Positions 1 through 9,813 of a stretch of DNA of 64,000 bases are shown here, piece after piece. How positions within the stretch are numbered: the stretch's first letter is position 1; the number at the start of each line of letters is the position of its first letter. Source of the stretch: Williamsia phyllosphaerae (GTDB taxonomy: Bacteria > Actinomycetota > Actinomycetes > Mycobacteriales > Mycobacteriaceae); NCBI RefSeq assembly GCF_014635305.1, contig NZ_BMCS01000001.1:2666001-2730000 (forward strand), given 5' to 3'. A program made the position numbers and the translations under genes. Below the pieces are notes generated by a model. The model was not told the DNA's origin and did not search any database. It saw nothing but the letters and a program-made list of their open reading frames with translations.

Positions 1-206
1 TCGCTGACCTGCCCCTGCGCGACGCGACGGAGGTGCTGCTCGTCGTCGGCCCCGAGGGCGGCGTCGACCCGGGTGAGATCGACGACTTCGGTGCGCTGGG
101 TGCGCGTCCGGTGGTCCTCGGCCCCGAGGTGTTGCGCACCTCCACCGCGGCCGCGGTCGCGCTGGGGGCGATCGGTGCGCTGACCTCCCGGTGGGCGGTG
201 CGGTGA
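1..206 (+). CDS. rsmE: 16S rRNA m3U1498 methyltransferase RsmE, 3' end only
   Basis: The first 68 codons visible are the C-terminal end of an RsmE-type SPOUT methyltransferase, read in frame 3 and ending with TGA at 204-206. The family signature is clear: [12 protein letters not shown], then [19 protein letters not shown]. This is the knotted SAM-binding region of enzymes that methylate U1498 of 16S rRNA. The 5' part lies outside the window. The stop overlaps the GTG of the next gene, which suggests translational coupling. Confidence 0.9.
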   Translation, partial: ADLPLRDATEVLLVVGPEGGVDPGEIDDFGALGARPVVLGPEVLRTSTAAAVALGAIGALTSRWAVR

Positions 207-1018
207 CCGCGAACAGTGTCTCCACGAGAGCCGCGATGAAACGACTCAAGGTCGCCTACGGCGAGGCCGCCTCGCAGTTCGGGCACCTCTACCTGCCGGT
301 GCTGCCGCCCGCACGACCCGACGACGACCTGCATCCCATCCCGGTCGTCGTCATCGTCCACGGCGGCTACTGGTCCACCGACTTCGAGCTCATCGTCGAG
401 ACACCCGTCGCCCGCAACCTCGCCGAGCGCGGCGCCATCGTCTGGAACGTCGAGTACCGGCGGGTCGGCGAGGAGGGCGGCGGATGGCCGCGCACCGGCT
501 ACGACGTGGCCAACGGCATCCTCGCTCTCGACGGCCCCGTCCGGGCCGCCCTGCCGCCCGAGATCGCGCGACGTGCGGACTTCTCGAACGTGTCGGTGAT
601 CGGGCACTCCGCGGGCGGTCAGCTCGCGCTGTGGGCGGTCGGTCGCCTGGGTGCGACCACGGCGAAGGCGACCATCACCACGATCGTGGTCCAGGCGCCC
701 GCGACCGATCTCGTCGAGGTGGGGCAGAACGGCCACGTCGCCCTCGCGGCGTTCATCGGCGCGAGCTACGCCGAGACCCCGCATCGCTACCGGGACGCCT
801 CGCCGGTGTACCTGCCGGTCATCCCCGCCCACGTCGTCGTGGTCCAGGGTGACCTCGATGTGTCGGTCCCGTTGGAGATGAGCAGGTCCTACGTCGACCG
901 GGTGCGCGCCAACGGACAGTCCGTCGAACTCGTGACGGTGACGGGCGAGGGGCACGAGGCGTTCGTCGACCCGACCAGCCGCTGCCACCGCGAGACGCTG
1001 CGTCGCCTGGGCATCTGA
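203..1018 (+). CDS. alpha/beta hydrolase, esterase-like
   Basis: A 271-residue cytoplasmic alpha/beta hydrolase. The oxyanion motif HGGYW lies near residue 53, the nucleophile elbow is GHSAGG with Ser about 136, the acid is probably in QGDLDVSVP and the histidine in GEGHEAF. This layout resembles the BD-FAE/kynurenine formamidase-like group. I chose GTG 203 because it overlaps the rsmE stop as GTGA; GTG 191 and ATG 236 are alternatives. The substrate cannot be told from the sequence. It stands just after rsmE and before phoH. Confidence 0.8.
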   Translation: MTANSVSTRAAMKRLKVAYGEAASQFGHLYLPVLPPARPDDDLHPIPVVVIVHGGYWSTDFELIVETPVARNLAERGAIVWNVEYRRVGEEGGGWPRTGYDVANGILALDGPVRAALPPEIARRADFSNVSVIGHSAGGQLALWAVGRLGATTAKATITTIVVQAPATDLVEVGQNGHVALAAFIGASYAETPHRYRDASPVYLPVIPAHVVVVQGDLDVSVPLEMSRSYVDRVRANGQSVELVTVTGEGHEAFVDPTSRCHRETLRRLGI

Positions 1019-1135
1019 GGTCGCCGGCGCCGATATCACATCGAGTTCTGATGGCCCATGGTCGTAGACTGGTGGTCTACGCCGTGCTCAGGAGCTGACG
1101 CGGCTGCCATCGACGATGTGGGAGACAAACGCTTG

Positions 1136-2200
1136 GTGACCGACGCGAGCAGAGCCGGCGACCCCGGTGCCAGTACCGCCAGGGGCCCCGGTCGGGTGGA
1201 ATCGGGCATGGAGGTCTCCCCGGACGTCATCTTCGGTCTGCTCGGCGCCCGGGACGCGAACCTGCGCACCCTGGAGTCGTTGCTCACCGCCGACATCCAC
1301 GTCCGCGGCAACATGGTCACGCTCACCGGCACCCCGCCCGATGTCGCGACCGCCGAACGTGTTCTCGCCGAACTGGTCTCGGTCGTCCGGGCCGGCACAC
1401 CGCTGACCCCGGATCTCGTCCGGCAGAGCGTGTCGATGCTGACCAACGGCTCGGAGGAGTCGCCGGCGGAGGTGCTCAGCCTCGACATCATCTCCCGTCG
1501 CGGCAAGACGATCCGTCCCAAGACGCTGAACCAGAAGCGGTACGTCGACGCGATCGACGCCAACACCATCGTCTTCGGCATGGGGCCTGCGGGCACTGGC
1601 AAGACCTACCTGGCCATGGCCAAGGCGGTCCAGGCGTTGCAGGCCAAGGCCGTGAGTCGGATCATCCTGACGCGGCCCGCGGTCGAGGCGGGTGAGCGGT
1701 TGGGCTTCCTGCCGGGCACGCTGCACGAGAAGATCGATCCGTATCTGCGGCCGCTGCACGACGCGCTGCACGACATGATGGATCCCGATTCGATCCCGAA
1801 GTTGATGGCCGCGGGCGTCATCGAGGTGGCCCCGCTCGCGTACATGCGTGGCCGGACCCTCAACGACGCGTTCATCATCCTCGACGAGGCGCAGAACACC
1901 ACCGGCGAGCAGATGAAGATGTTCCTGACCCGGCTCGGGTTCGGGTCGCAGGTCGTCGTCACCGGCGACGTCACCCAGGTCGACCTTCCCGGCGGTTCGG
2001 AGAGCGGTCTGCGCGCGGCGAGTCGTATCCTCACCGGGATCGACGACATCCACTTCGCGACCCTGACCAGTGCCGATGTCGTCCGACACCGTCTGGTCGC
2101 CGACATCGTCGACGCGTACGGCAAGTTCGAGGAGTCGCAGGCGATCGATCGTGTCGCCGGATCGACGCGTCGCTCGGCCGGCGGTGGACGGCGCTCGTGA
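1136..2200 (+). CDS. phoH: PhoH family P-loop ATPase
   Basis: A PhoH-like ATPase of about 354 residues. It has an N-terminal KH-like region, Walker A GPAGTGKT (about residue 150), the strongly conserved [15 protein letters not shown] segment and Walker [10 protein letters not shown] (about 246-254). The family is an SF1-like nucleotide-binding protein linked to RNA metabolism; its exact role is unknown. Start: GTG 1136 or the adjacent TTG 1133, both behind a GGAG at 1121-1124; GTG 1058 would add 26 uncharacteristic residues. The gene ends in a GTGA overlap with ybeY, the usual actinobacterial pair. Confidence 0.93.
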   Translation: MTDASRAGDPGASTARGPGRVESGMEVSPDVIFGLLGARDANLRTLESLLTADIHVRGNMVTLTGTPPDVATAERVLAELVSVVRAGTPLTPDLVRQSVSMLTNGSEESPAEVLSLDIISRRGKTIRPKTLNQKRYVDAIDANTIVFGMGPAGTGKTYLAMAKAVQALQAKAVSRIILTRPAVEAGERLGFLPGTLHEKIDPYLRPLHDALHDMMDPDSIPKLMAAGVIEVAPLAYMRGRTLNDAFIILDEAQNTTGEQMKMFLTRLGFGSQVVVTGDVTQVDLPGGSESGLRAASRILTGIDDIHFATLTSADVVRHRLVADIVDAYGKFEESQAIDRVAGSTRRSAGGGRRS

Positions 2201-2742
2201 GCATCGAGGTCTCCAACGAATCGGGTGTCGACGTCCCCGAGGACATGTTGGTCGACGTGGCCGACTTCGCCCTCGGTGAGATGGACGTCCATCCCGGCGC
2301 AGAGCTGTCGATGGTCCTCGTGGACAACGAGACGATGGCCGAGTTGCACCTGCGCTGGATGGATCTGCCCGGTCCGACCGACGTGATGAGCTTCCCGATG
2401 GACGAGCTCACCCCGGGCGGACGCCCGGACACCCCCGATCCGGGGCCGGCGATGCTCGGTGACATCGTGCTGTGCCCCGAGTTCGCCGCGGCCCAGGCCG
2501 CGACCGCACGTCATTCGGTCGAACACGAGCTCGCGGTGCTCACCGTGCACGGCGTCCTGCATCTGCTCGGGTACGACCACGCCGAGCCGGACGAGGAGAA
2601 GGAGATGTTCGGGCTGCAGGGCCAGATCATCGACTCCTGGTACGCCCGGCGCCGTGAGCAGGAACGCCGACAGCGCCAGGACGCGCGGGACGCGACCCTG
2701 CTGGACCGGATCGGTTTCACCCCCGAACCCCGGGAGCGCTGA
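2197..2742 (+). CDS. ybeY: endoribonuclease YbeY (rRNA maturation)
   Basis: A 181-residue YbeY. The zinc-binding signature [11 protein letters not shown] gives His118, His122 and His128, and an upstream TDVMSFP motif also fits the family. YbeY is a metal-dependent endoribonuclease acting in 16S rRNA 3' maturation and ribosome quality control. The GTG start overlaps the phoH stop. The C-terminal 40 residues are charged and not conserved. The next gene follows after 6 nt, so phoH, ybeY and the CBS protein form an operon. Confidence 0.95.
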   Translation: MSIEVSNESGVDVPEDMLVDVADFALGEMDVHPGAELSMVLVDNETMAELHLRWMDLPGPTDVMSFPMDELTPGGRPDTPDPGPAMLGDIVLCPEFAAAQAATARHSVEHELAVLTVHGVLHLLGYDHAEPDEEKEMFGLQGQIIDSWYARRREQERRQRQDARDATLLDRIGFTPEPRER

Positions 2743-2748
2743 GCACCG

Positions 2749-4137
2749 GTGCCGTACCAGGTGTGGCTCCTCCTCCTCGCGATCGCGCTGATCCCGCTCG
2801 GAGGACTGTTCGCCGCGATCGACACCGCCCTGCTGACCGTGTCCGCAGCCCGCGTGGACGACATGATCCGCGAGGAGCGAGGCGGCGCGGTGCGGCTGCG
2901 CGCCGTCCTCGTCGACCGGGCGACCTACGTCGGACTGACCGTCCTGATGCGCATCATCTGCGAGATCACCGCGACCGCGTTGGTCGCCGCGGTGACCCTC
3001 GACGTGCTGAGCACGTTCTGGGCGGTCGTCCTCGTGGTCGTCGTGATGGCGTTCGTCAGCTACGTGATGGTCGGTGTCGGTCCCCGGACGCTGGGTCGTC
3101 AGAACGCGTACTCGATCGCCCTGACCTCGGCGGCGTTGCTGCAGGCGCTGGGGTTCCTGATCCGCCCGATCACCCGGCTGCTCATCCTGCTCGGCAACGC
3201 GATCACGCCCGGTAAGGGCTACCGCAACGGCCCCTTCGCGACGGAGGTGGAGCTGCGCGAGCTCGTCGACATGGCCGAGGCGCGCGGCGTGGTGGACGCA
3301 GGCGAGCGCCGGATGATCCAGTCCGTGTTCGACCTCGGCGACACCTCGGCCCGCGAGGTGATGGTGCCGCGTCCGGAGATGATCTGGATCGAGTCGGACA
3401 AGACCGTCGCCCAGGCGACGAGTCTGGCCGTGCGGTCCGGGCATTCACGGATCCCGGTGATCGGCGAGAACCCCGACGACATCGTCGGCGTCGTCTATCT
3501 GAAGGACCTGGTGCAACGCACCCTGCCGACCTCGGCACCGGACTCGGAATCGGCGGCCCGTCGCGTCGGGGTCGTCGAGTTGATGCGACCAGCCGAGTTC
3601 ATCCCCGATTCCAAACCCCTCGACCGGGTGCTGGCCGACATGCAGCGGATGCGCAACCACATGGCGTTGCTGGTCGACGAATACGGCGGCATCGCCGGAC
3701 TGGTGACCATCGAGGACGTGCTCGAGGAGATCGTCGGCGAGATCAACGACGAGTACGACACCGACGAGGGGTCACCGATCGAGGATCTCGGTGACGGCCG
3801 CTACCGGGTGTCGTCCCGGCTGCCGATCGAGGACCTCGGTGAGCTGTTCGACGTCGAGATCGACGAGGACGACGTCGACACCGTCGGTGGACTGGTCGGG
3901 CTCGGACTCGGTCGCGTCCCGCTGCCCGGATCGCACGTCGTCTCCCACGGATTGCAACTCGTCGCCGAGGGGGGACCGAACCGTCAGGGGCGCCTGCGCA
4001 TCACCTCGGTGGTGGTCGAGCGCGAGGACGTCGACGACCCGGAGGAGGATCAGGCCGCACCCGAGGTCGTCGAACCCGACGACACCGACACCGACACCCG
4101 GTCGGCATCGCGGCGTGCGACGGAAGGAATCTCGTGA
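2749..4137 (+). CDS. CNNM/CBS-domain membrane protein (HlyC/CorC family)
   Basis: A 462-residue protein with an N-terminal CNNM transmembrane domain of about three to four helices (residues 1-145). A CBS pair follows (around 210-330, with [13 protein letters not shown] at its start and [26 protein letters not shown] in two overlapping parts). The end is a CorC_HlyC domain (about 345-430) and an acidic tail. Members are implicated in Mg2+/Co2+ efflux or homeostasis. The name hemolysin used for this family is historical. GTG start, 6 nt after ybeY; its end overlaps the era start (GTGA). Confidence 0.9.
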   Translation: MPYQVWLLLLAIALIPLGGLFAAIDTALLTVSAARVDDMIREERGGAVRLRAVLVDRATYVGLTVLMRIICEITATALVAAVTLDVLSTFWAVVLVVVVMAFVSYVMVGVGPRTLGRQNAYSIALTSAALLQALGFLIRPITRLLILLGNAITPGKGYRNGPFATEVELRELVDMAEARGVVDAGERRMIQSVFDLGDTSAREVMVPRPEMIWIESDKTVAQATSLAVRSGHSRIPVIGENPDDIVGVVYLKDLVQRTLPTSAPDSESAARRVGVVELMRPAEFIPDSKPLDRVLADMQRMRNHMALLVDEYGGIAGLVTIEDVLEEIVGEINDEYDTDEGSPIEDLGDGRYRVSSRLPIEDLGELFDVEIDEDDVDTVGGLVGLGLGRVPLPGSHVVSHGLQLVAEGGPNRQGRLRITSVVVEREDVDDPEEDQAAPEVVEPDDTDTDTRSASRRATEGIS

Positions 4138-5081
4138 GCGGCGACGCCACCACCTACAACAACACCGGGTCCGACACGTTCCGTTCGGGTTTCGTGTGCT
4201 TCGTCGGCCGTCCCAACACCGGCAAGTCGACGCTGACCAACGCGTTGGTCGGCGAGAAGATCGCGATCACGTCGAACCGTCCGCAGACGACCCGCCACAC
4301 CATCCGCGGCATCGTCAATCGTCCCGACGCGCAGCTCATCCTGGTCGACACCCCCGGACTGCACCGGCCCCGGACGTTGCTGGGACAGCGGCTCAACGAC
4401 CTGGTCCGCGACACCTACTCCGAGGTCGACGCCATCGGCATCTGTATCCCCGCCGACGAGGCGATCGGCCCCGGTGACCGGTGGATCGTCGACCAGGTGA
4501 CCCGGATGGCGCCCAAGACGACGTTGTTCGGCATCGTCACCAAGATCGATCGCGTGACCCCCGACCGGGTGGCCAAGCAGCTACTGGCGTTGTCGGCGTT
4601 GCTCGGTGGTGAGCGTGAGGTGGTCCCGGTGTCGGCGACGTCCGGACAGCAACTCGAGGTCCTGACCGATGTCCTGGTCGGGCTGATGGAGACCGGCCCG
4701 GCGTTCTACCCCGACGGTGAGCTGACCGACGAACCCGAGCAGGTCCTGATGGCCGAGTTCATCCGGGAGGCCGCGCTCGAAGGTGTCCGCGACGAACTCC
4801 CGCACTCGTTGGCCGTGGTCATCGAGGAGGTCATCCCGCGCGAGGGACGTCCCGAGAACCAGGCGCCGATGGTCGACGTCCACGCGATCCTCTACGTCGA
4901 GCGTGACAGCCAGAAGGGCATCATCATCGGCAAGAAGGGCGCCCGGCTCAAGGAGGTCGGCATCGCCGCCCGCGGGCAGATCGAGCGGTTGCTCGGCATG
5001 CGGGTCTACCTGGAGCTGCACGTGAAGGTGGCCAAGGACTGGCAACGCGACCCCAAACAGCTCCGGAAGATGGGGTTCTAG
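4134..5081 (+). CDS. era: GTPase Era
   Basis: A 315-residue Era GTPase. G1 GRPNTGKS sits at 25-32, the switch [11 protein letters not shown] near 47-56, G3 DTPGLHRP near 72-79 and G4 TKID about 140. The C-terminal KH domain carries [15 protein letters not shown]. Era binds the 3' end of 16S rRNA and assists 30S assembly, matching its place after ybeY. The start overlaps the preceding stop. The residues before G1 form a short polar extension typical of actinobacterial Era. Confidence 0.97.
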   Translation: MSGDATTYNNTGSDTFRSGFVCFVGRPNTGKSTLTNALVGEKIAITSNRPQTTRHTIRGIVNRPDAQLILVDTPGLHRPRTLLGQRLNDLVRDTYSEVDAIGICIPADEAIGPGDRWIVDQVTRMAPKTTLFGIVTKIDRVTPDRVAKQLLALSALLGGEREVVPVSATSGQQLEVLTDVLVGLMETGPAFYPDGELTDEPEQVLMAEFIREAALEGVRDELPHSLAVVIEEVIPREGRPENQAPMVDVHAILYVERDSQKGIIIGKKGARLKEVGIAARGQIERLLGMRVYLELHVKVAKDWQRDPKQLRKMGF

Positions 5082-5085
5082 GGCG

Positions 5086-6477
5086 GTGTCGGGCGCGCAC
5101 GAGAAGCCCGAAGGTCCGGAAACAGCGACGCCGGCGACCGGACCCGCGCCGGAACCGATGGGCACGTCGAGCCATGCGGTCCGGGCGCTGCTGTCGACCC
5201 CACGTTTCTGGGTCGCACCGATCGCGGCCGTGGTCGGGATCATGTGTCTGCTCGCCGCGATGTACATGGGCGCGATCGTCGACACGGAGAAACACCTGCA
5301 CGACTTCTCGGTCGACCTCGTCGTGGAGGACACGGGCGCTTCCCAGGGTGCGAACGCGCCACGTGCGGAATTCGGCAAGCAGGTCGGCGAGGGGATCCTC
5401 GCCGGCACGAAGGGCACCGGCCTGACCATGCGCGTCAGCGACCGCGGTACGGCGCTCGATCGCCTCGCGTCGGCGCAGACATTCGGCGTGATCATCATCC
5501 CGGCGGACTTCTCGCAGTCGGCCATCGATCTCGCAGGTTCCGTCGTCGGCAACGCCACCCCGTCGCCGCCGACGGTCGAGGTGCTGACCAACCGACGCTC
5601 CGGGACGTTCGCGTCGTCGGTGCTGACCACCGCCGTCGACCGCATCAAGACCTCGGTCAACGAACAGTTCGGTACCCAGCTGACGAAGACCGTCCGAGAC
5701 CGGTTGGCACAGAACAACGTGCCGTTCGTCGGCCTGGCGTCCTACGCCTTCGCCGCGCCCGTCGTGTTCGCGGTGTCCGACGCCGAACCGCTGCCGGGCG
5801 GTGCGGCGAACGGGCTGTCGGCGTTCTACTTCACGATCCTGCTGGTCCTCGCCGGGTTCACCGGTGCGCTCATCGTCCACTCCCTGGTCGACGGGATGCT
5901 CGGGTTCATCCCCATCGAGATCGGCCCGCTGTACCGGTGGCGCACACGGCTGCCCATCTCCCGCCGCGGGACGCTCGTGGCCAAGTGGTGGATCATGTTC
6001 GTCATCGCGATGGTGCAGTCCGCCCTCTACATCGGGGTGTGCGCGGCGGTGGGTATGGACAATCCCGCGCCGTTCACCCTGTGGATGTACTCGACGTTGG
6101 CGATCACCGCGGTCGGGGTGACGGCGTCGTCGATCATGGCGTTGTTCGGCACCGCCGGCATGATCGTGAACCTGATCTTCTTCGTCATCCTCGGTCTGCC
6201 GTCGTCGGGCGGGGCGGTCCCGCTGGAGGCCAGCCCGCGGGTGTTCACGTGGTTGGCCGAGGTGGAACCGATGCGCCAGATCTATCTGGGCGTCCGGTCG
6301 ATCCTGTACTTCGGCGGGGACTTCTCGGCCGGTCTGGGTCATTCGCTGCTCATGACGTCGGTCGGTCTGCTGGTGGGCCTGGTGCTGGGATCGATCGCGG
6401 TGCGGTTCTACGACGCGAAGGGCTGGCAGCGGGCCCCGCAGCCGCCGACGGCCGCGGCCGTCGAGCCGGTCGGTTGA
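5086..6477 (+). CDS. YhgE/Pip-like (DUF3533-type) multispan membrane protein
   Basis: A 463-residue protein. One transmembrane helix (about 45-65) is followed by a 170-residue extracytoplasmic segment and then five or six helices (about 245-450). This is the layout of YhgE/Pip and DUF3533 proteins, which are ABC-2-like permeases of poorly known function, sometimes linked to export of small hydrophobic molecules. No ATPase partner is nearby. GTG start only 4 nt after era, so probably cotranscribed; the next gene begins 59 nt downstream. Its position inside the era-recO block is unusual to me. Confidence 0.7.
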   Translation: MSGAHEKPEGPETATPATGPAPEPMGTSSHAVRALLSTPRFWVAPIAAVVGIMCLLAAMYMGAIVDTEKHLHDFSVDLVVEDTGASQGANAPRAEFGKQVGEGILAGTKGTGLTMRVSDRGTALDRLASAQTFGVIIIPADFSQSAIDLAGSVVGNATPSPPTVEVLTNRRSGTFASSVLTTAVDRIKTSVNEQFGTQLTKTVRDRLAQNNVPFVGLASYAFAAPVVFAVSDAEPLPGGAANGLSAFYFTILLVLAGFTGALIVHSLVDGMLGFIPIEIGPLYRWRTRLPISRRGTLVAKWWIMFVIAMVQSALYIGVCAAVGMDNPAPFTLWMYSTLAITAVGVTASSIMALFGTAGMIVNLIFFVILGLPSSGGAVPLEASPRVFTWLAEVEPMRQIYLGVRSILYFGGDFSAGLGHSLLMTSVGLLVGLVLGSIAVRFYDAKGWQRAPQPPTAAAVEPVG

Positions 6478-6536
6478 GCACCTGCGTTCGCGGGTCGGTG
6501 CCGCCCGGATGACCTCGCGGGTGGAAGAATGACCAG

Positions 6537-7331
6537 GTGAGGTTGTATCGGGACCAGGCAGTGGTGGTTCGCCAGCACAAGCTGGGCGAGGCCGATCGCA
6601 TCGTCACGCTCCTGACCTACCAACACGGGCTGGTCCGCGCGGTCGCCAAGGGGGTGCGCCGGACCCGATCCAAGTTCGGTGCCCGACTCGAACCGTTCGC
6701 CCATGTCGACGTACTCCTCTATCCCGGACGCAACCTCGACGTCGTCACCCAGGTCGAGAGCCTCGACGCGTTCGCCTCACCCATCGTCGCCGACTACGGC
6801 CGCTACACCAGCGCCTGCGCGATCCTGGAGACGGCCGAGCGCCTCGCCGGTGAGGAGCGCGCGCCCGCCGACCGGCTGCACAAGCTGACCGTCGGGGGAC
6901 TGCGCGCCATCGCCGACGCCGCCCGACCCCGGGAGTTGGTGCTCGACGCGTTCCTGTTGCGCGCCATGGACTTCGCCGGCTGGATGCCCGCGCTCACCTC
7001 GTGCGCGCGGTGCGGGGCGGCCGGTCCGCACCGGGCGTTCCACGTCGCGGCGGGCGGGTCGGTGTGCGTGCACTGCCGTCCGCCCGGATCGGCGACACCG
7101 TCGCCGGGGGTGCTCGACCTGATGGACGCCCTCTACCGGGGCCAGTGGGAGCACACGGCCGACGCGAGCGACTCGCTGCGCCGCCAGTGCAGTGGGCTCA
7201 CCGCCGCGCACCTGCAATGGCACCTCGAACGGCAGTTGCGGACGCTGCCCCTGATCGAACGCGAGGCGCCGCACCGCACCGGAGAGGACATGCGTGATGG
7301 CTCTACGCCGCCCCGCGAAGCGGCTCGCTGA
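6537..7331 (+). CDS. recO: DNA repair protein RecO
   Basis: A 264-residue RecO. The N-terminal OB-fold starts [20 protein letters not shown], and a four-cysteine zinc ribbon (CARC...CVHC) lies about residues 156-178. RecO mediates RecA loading and strand annealing in the RecFOR pathway. GTG start at 6537. It overlaps uppS by about 35 nt, so the two are translationally linked as in mycobacteria. Confidence 0.95.
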   Translation: MRLYRDQAVVVRQHKLGEADRIVTLLTYQHGLVRAVAKGVRRTRSKFGARLEPFAHVDVLLYPGRNLDVVTQVESLDAFASPIVADYGRYTSACAILETAERLAGEERAPADRLHKLTVGGLRAIADAARPRELVLDAFLLRAMDFAGWMPALTSCARCGAAGPHRAFHVAAGGSVCVHCRPPGSATPSPGVLDLMDALYRGQWEHTADASDSLRRQCSGLTAAHLQWHLERQLRTLPLIEREAPHRTGEDMRDGSTPPREAAR

Positions 7332-8124
7332 GACCGCCGCCGACAGGGTGATCCGACCGCCGGACCCGCACCCGTCCGGCGCGCGACCCCCGCTGCTGCA
7401 GACCGAGCTGATCCCGCGCCACGTCGCGCTGGTGATGGACGGCAACGGCCGATGGGCCACCGACCGCGGTCTGCCCCGCACCGAGGGCCACAAGCGCGGC
7501 GAGGCCGTGCTGATGGACTCGGTGGAGGGCTGCATCGAGCTCGGCGTCACGTGGCTGTCGGCGTACGCGTTCTCCACCGAGAACTGGTCGCGCAGTCCGG
7601 ACGAGGTGAAGTTCCTGATGGGGTTCAACCGGGACGTGATCCGGCGACGCCGCGACGAGATGCACGAGATGGGTGTCCGCGTGCGGTGGGCCGGACGCCG
7701 ACCCCGCCTGTGGCGCAGCGTGATCAAGGAGCTCGAGATCGCCGAGGAACTGACGAGGGACAACACGGTGATGAACCTGACGATGTGCGTCAACTACGGC
7801 GGGCGGGCGGAGATCGCCGACGCCGCACGCGAGATCGCACGCCGCGCCGCCGCCGGTCAGCTCGATCCCGAGCGGGTCACCGAGGCGTCCTTCGCCCGCT
7901 ACCTCGACGAGCCCGACATGCCCGACGTCGACCTGTTCCTGCGCCCGTCGGGGGAGCGACGCATCTCGAACTTCCTGCTCTGGCAGTCCGCGTACGCCGA
8001 GATGGTCTACCAGGACAAGCTGTTCCCCGATTTCGACCGACGCGATCTGTGGGCCGCCTGTGTCGAGTACGCCTCGCGCGACCGCCGCTTCGGTGGCGTC
8101 GGCGAACCCGGGACGACCCGATGA
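7297..8124 (+). CDS. uppS: cis-prenyltransferase, (Z)-polyprenyl diphosphate synthase
   Basis: A 275-residue UppS/decaprenyl diphosphate synthase. The DGNGRWA motif with the catalytic Asp lies near residue 48, FSTENW follows, and the C-terminal [20 protein letters not shown] is diagnostic. It condenses isopentenyl diphosphate onto an allylic primer to make the polyprenyl carrier lipid. That carrier serves peptidoglycan and arabinogalactan, and presumably also the exopolysaccharide locus at 22-45 kb. Start ATG 7297 has GGAGAG at 7281-7286; GTG 7294 is possible. Confidence 0.96.
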   Translation: MALRRPAKRLAETAADRVIRPPDPHPSGARPPLLQTELIPRHVALVMDGNGRWATDRGLPRTEGHKRGEAVLMDSVEGCIELGVTWLSAYAFSTENWSRSPDEVKFLMGFNRDVIRRRRDEMHEMGVRVRWAGRRPRLWRSVIKELEIAEELTRDNTVMNLTMCVNYGGRAEIADAAREIARRAAAGQLDPERVTEASFARYLDEPDMPDVDLFLRPSGERRISNFLLWQSAYAEMVYQDKLFPDFDRRDLWAACVEYASRDRRFGGVGEPGTTR

Positions 8125-8525
8125 CCGCCACACCCGCGACCGACCTCATCGACCGGGCCGCGCGGCTCCTCGACGGGGTCGCCGACGTCACCCGCGGTGA
8201 CGACGGGACCTCGTTGACCCTGGCGTTCGAGGGCACCCGGGCCGCGGTGCAGGCGATGACGCTGAGCGAGGGCCTCGACGTGCTGTCGCTGACCCAGGTG
8301 CTCGCCTGGGACCTGCCCAACACCGACGCCCTGCGCACCGACATCGAGCGGCTGTCGACGAACCTGAGCTTCGGTTCGATCAAACGCGCGTCGGCCGAGG
8401 TGACCACAGATGTCCTGCAGCACTACACCTTCCCGGCGGGGACGCTCGGCGACGCGGCTCTGCTGACGATGGTGCACCTGGTGCTGTCGTCGGGTGTCGA
8501 GTTGTCCCGACAACTCACCGACTGA
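8121..8525 (+). CDS. conserved small protein of unknown function
   Basis: A 134-residue acidic, soluble protein with no signal peptide or membrane segment, starting at ATG 8121 in an ATGA overlap with uppS. Two segments look like an alpha/beta two-layer fold (for example [19 protein letters not shown] and [15 protein letters not shown]). I do not recognise the family. The overlap suggests it is made with UppS; a YbjN- or secretion-chaperone-like fold is possible, but this is only a guess from size and composition. Confidence 0.65.
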   Translation: MTATPATDLIDRAARLLDGVADVTRGDDGTSLTLAFEGTRAAVQAMTLSEGLDVLSLTQVLAWDLPNTDALRTDIERLSTNLSFGSIKRASAEVTTDVLQHYTFPAGTLGDAALLTMVHLVLSSGVELSRQLTD

Positions 8526-8531
8526 CCCGCG

Positions 8532-9077
8532 TCAGGCCGTGCGATAGCGCGCGAGCGTCACGCCGGACGGGAACCGCGTCGACTCGACGAGCGTCAGACG
8601 TACCGGTGCGGTGTCGTCGAAGAGCCGGCGCCCGGATCCGCGTGCGAACGGGTGGACGAACAACCGGAACTCGTCGACGAGTCCCGCGGTGATCAGCGCG
8701 TGGCACAGCCCGATGCTGCCGGTGCAGACGATGTCGCCGCCGGGCAAGCTCTTGATCCGGGTGACGTCGTCGGCCAGTGGGCCGGAGAGCACCTCGGAGT
8801 TGTGCCATCGCGGATCGTCCAATGTCTGCGAGACAACGTATTTGGCCACGCTGTTCAGGTGCGCGGTCACCCCGGTCGTGTCGTCGGTCCTGGGTCCCCA
8901 GTAGTCGCGCATGCCGACGAAGGTCTCGCGCCCGACGAGGAAGCCGTCGGAGGCATCGCGTTGCGCGGCCAGGGCCGCGTCGACCTCCGGATCGCCGCCT
9001 GCCCGGCCGAACCAGTCGTCGGTCGCCTCGACGACTCCGTCGACGGTGATGTTCTGGGTGATGACGAGATCACGCAT
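8532..9077 (-). CDS. dihydrofolate reductase-like protein (RibD C-terminal family)
   Basis: A 181-residue protein of the RibD_C/DHFR-like family. It starts MRDLVITQNITVDGVVE, with FLVGRETFVGMRDYW and the nucleotide-binding GGDIVCTGSIGLCHALI segment, and ends with a typical RFPSGVTLARY strand. Members are NADPH-dependent reductases, mostly uncharacterised. The ATG at 9077 has AGGAG upstream and overlaps the stop of the TetR gene, so the two are an operon. Its end faces the unknown gene at 8121 with only 6 nt between them. Confidence 0.85.
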   Translation of the reverse strand: MRDLVITQNITVDGVVEATDDWFGRAGGDPEVDAALAAQRDASDGFLVGRETFVGMRDYWGPRTDDTTGVTAHLNSVAKYVVSQTLDDPRWHNSEVLSGPLADDVTRIKSLPGGDIVCTGSIGLCHALITAGLVDEFRLFVHPFARGSGRRLFDDTAPVRLTLVESTRFPSGVTLARYRTA

Positions 9078-9708
9078 GCGGTGGATCTCCTGTCGTGTCG
9101 GTGGTGCGATGGGCGACGAGCAGTCCGTCGATGGCGGTGTCGACCGTGCGTCGAGCCGCGGCGAGCACCTCCTCGGTGGTGCGGTGTCGGAGTGGTCCGT
9201 GCAGCGCGAGGAAGGTGAAGCCGTGCACCGCGGACCAGCACGGCCACTCGGCACCGGCGCGGTGATCTTCCGGGAGCACGCCGGCGGTCACGAGCCCGTC
9301 GAGCGCTGCCACCAGGCGGGCGAGGGGGGCCGGCAGAGGGGTGGCGTCTCCCGACCCGACCGAGGTGAACGCGACCCCGAACCAGCCCGGCTCGGCGAGA
9401 GCGAAGCGGATGTAGCCGAGACCCACCGCACGCAACACCTCGACCGGGTCGGCGTCGGCGGGCTCGGTGTCCATCTCGGCCGCCATCGACGCCTGAATGC
9501 GGTCGATGGTTGCGACCAAAAGATCGTCACGGCCACGAAAATGCCGGTACGCAGCGTTCGGGGTCACCCCGGCTCGACGGGTTGAGTCCCGGATCGACAG
9601 CGCGTCCGGTCCACCGGAACGCGTTGCCGTCAGCGCGCCCGCGATCAGCTCCTCGCGCAGGTTGCCGTGGTGGTAGCGCGGTCGATCGGGTGAGTGCGCG
9701 ACGGTCAT
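9070..9708 (-). CDS. TetR family transcriptional regulator
   Basis: A 212-residue TetR repressor. The N-terminal helix-turn-helix reads LSIRDSTRRAGVTPNAAYRH (about residues 32-51), followed by a WHG-like C-terminal ligand domain (WFGVAFTSV). Start ATG 9708. Upstream start codons exist, but the stretch overlaps the operator and looks non-coding. It is divergent from the DUF899 gene across a strong inverted repeat, so it probably represses itself, its partner reductase and the divergent pair. Confidence 0.9.
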   Translation of the reverse strand: MTVAHSPDRPRYHHGNLREELIAGALTATRSGGPDALSIRDSTRRAGVTPNAAYRHFRGRDDLLVATIDRIQASMAAEMDTEPADADPVEVLRAVGLGYIRFALAEPGWFGVAFTSVGSGDATPLPAPLARLVAALDGLVTAGVLPEDHRAGAEWPCWSAVHGFTFLALHGPLRHRTTEEVLAAARRTVDTAIDGLLVAHRTTDTTGDPPHA

Positions 9709-9758
9709 CACCTGCTCCTCTCGCCGGATTCGCCCGAATCGGTGACGGATACCGAGCT

Positions 9759-9804
9759 CAATGTATACGGTGTCCACACCGAGATGTAGACAACGTACAC
9801 ATTG
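9759..9804. promoter_or_regulatory. long inverted repeat, candidate TetR operator
   Basis: Two 22-nt arms face each other around position 9781.5. Positions 9759-9780 (CAATGTATACGGTGTCCACACC) and the complement of 9783-9804 match at 18 of 22 positions. The repeat lies between the TetR gene and the DUF899 gene, and its right edge touches the DUF899 ribosome-binding site (TTGGAGG, ATG 9814). It most likely binds the TetR protein as two sites. Confidence 0.7.
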
Positions 9805-9813
9805 GAGGCCGAC

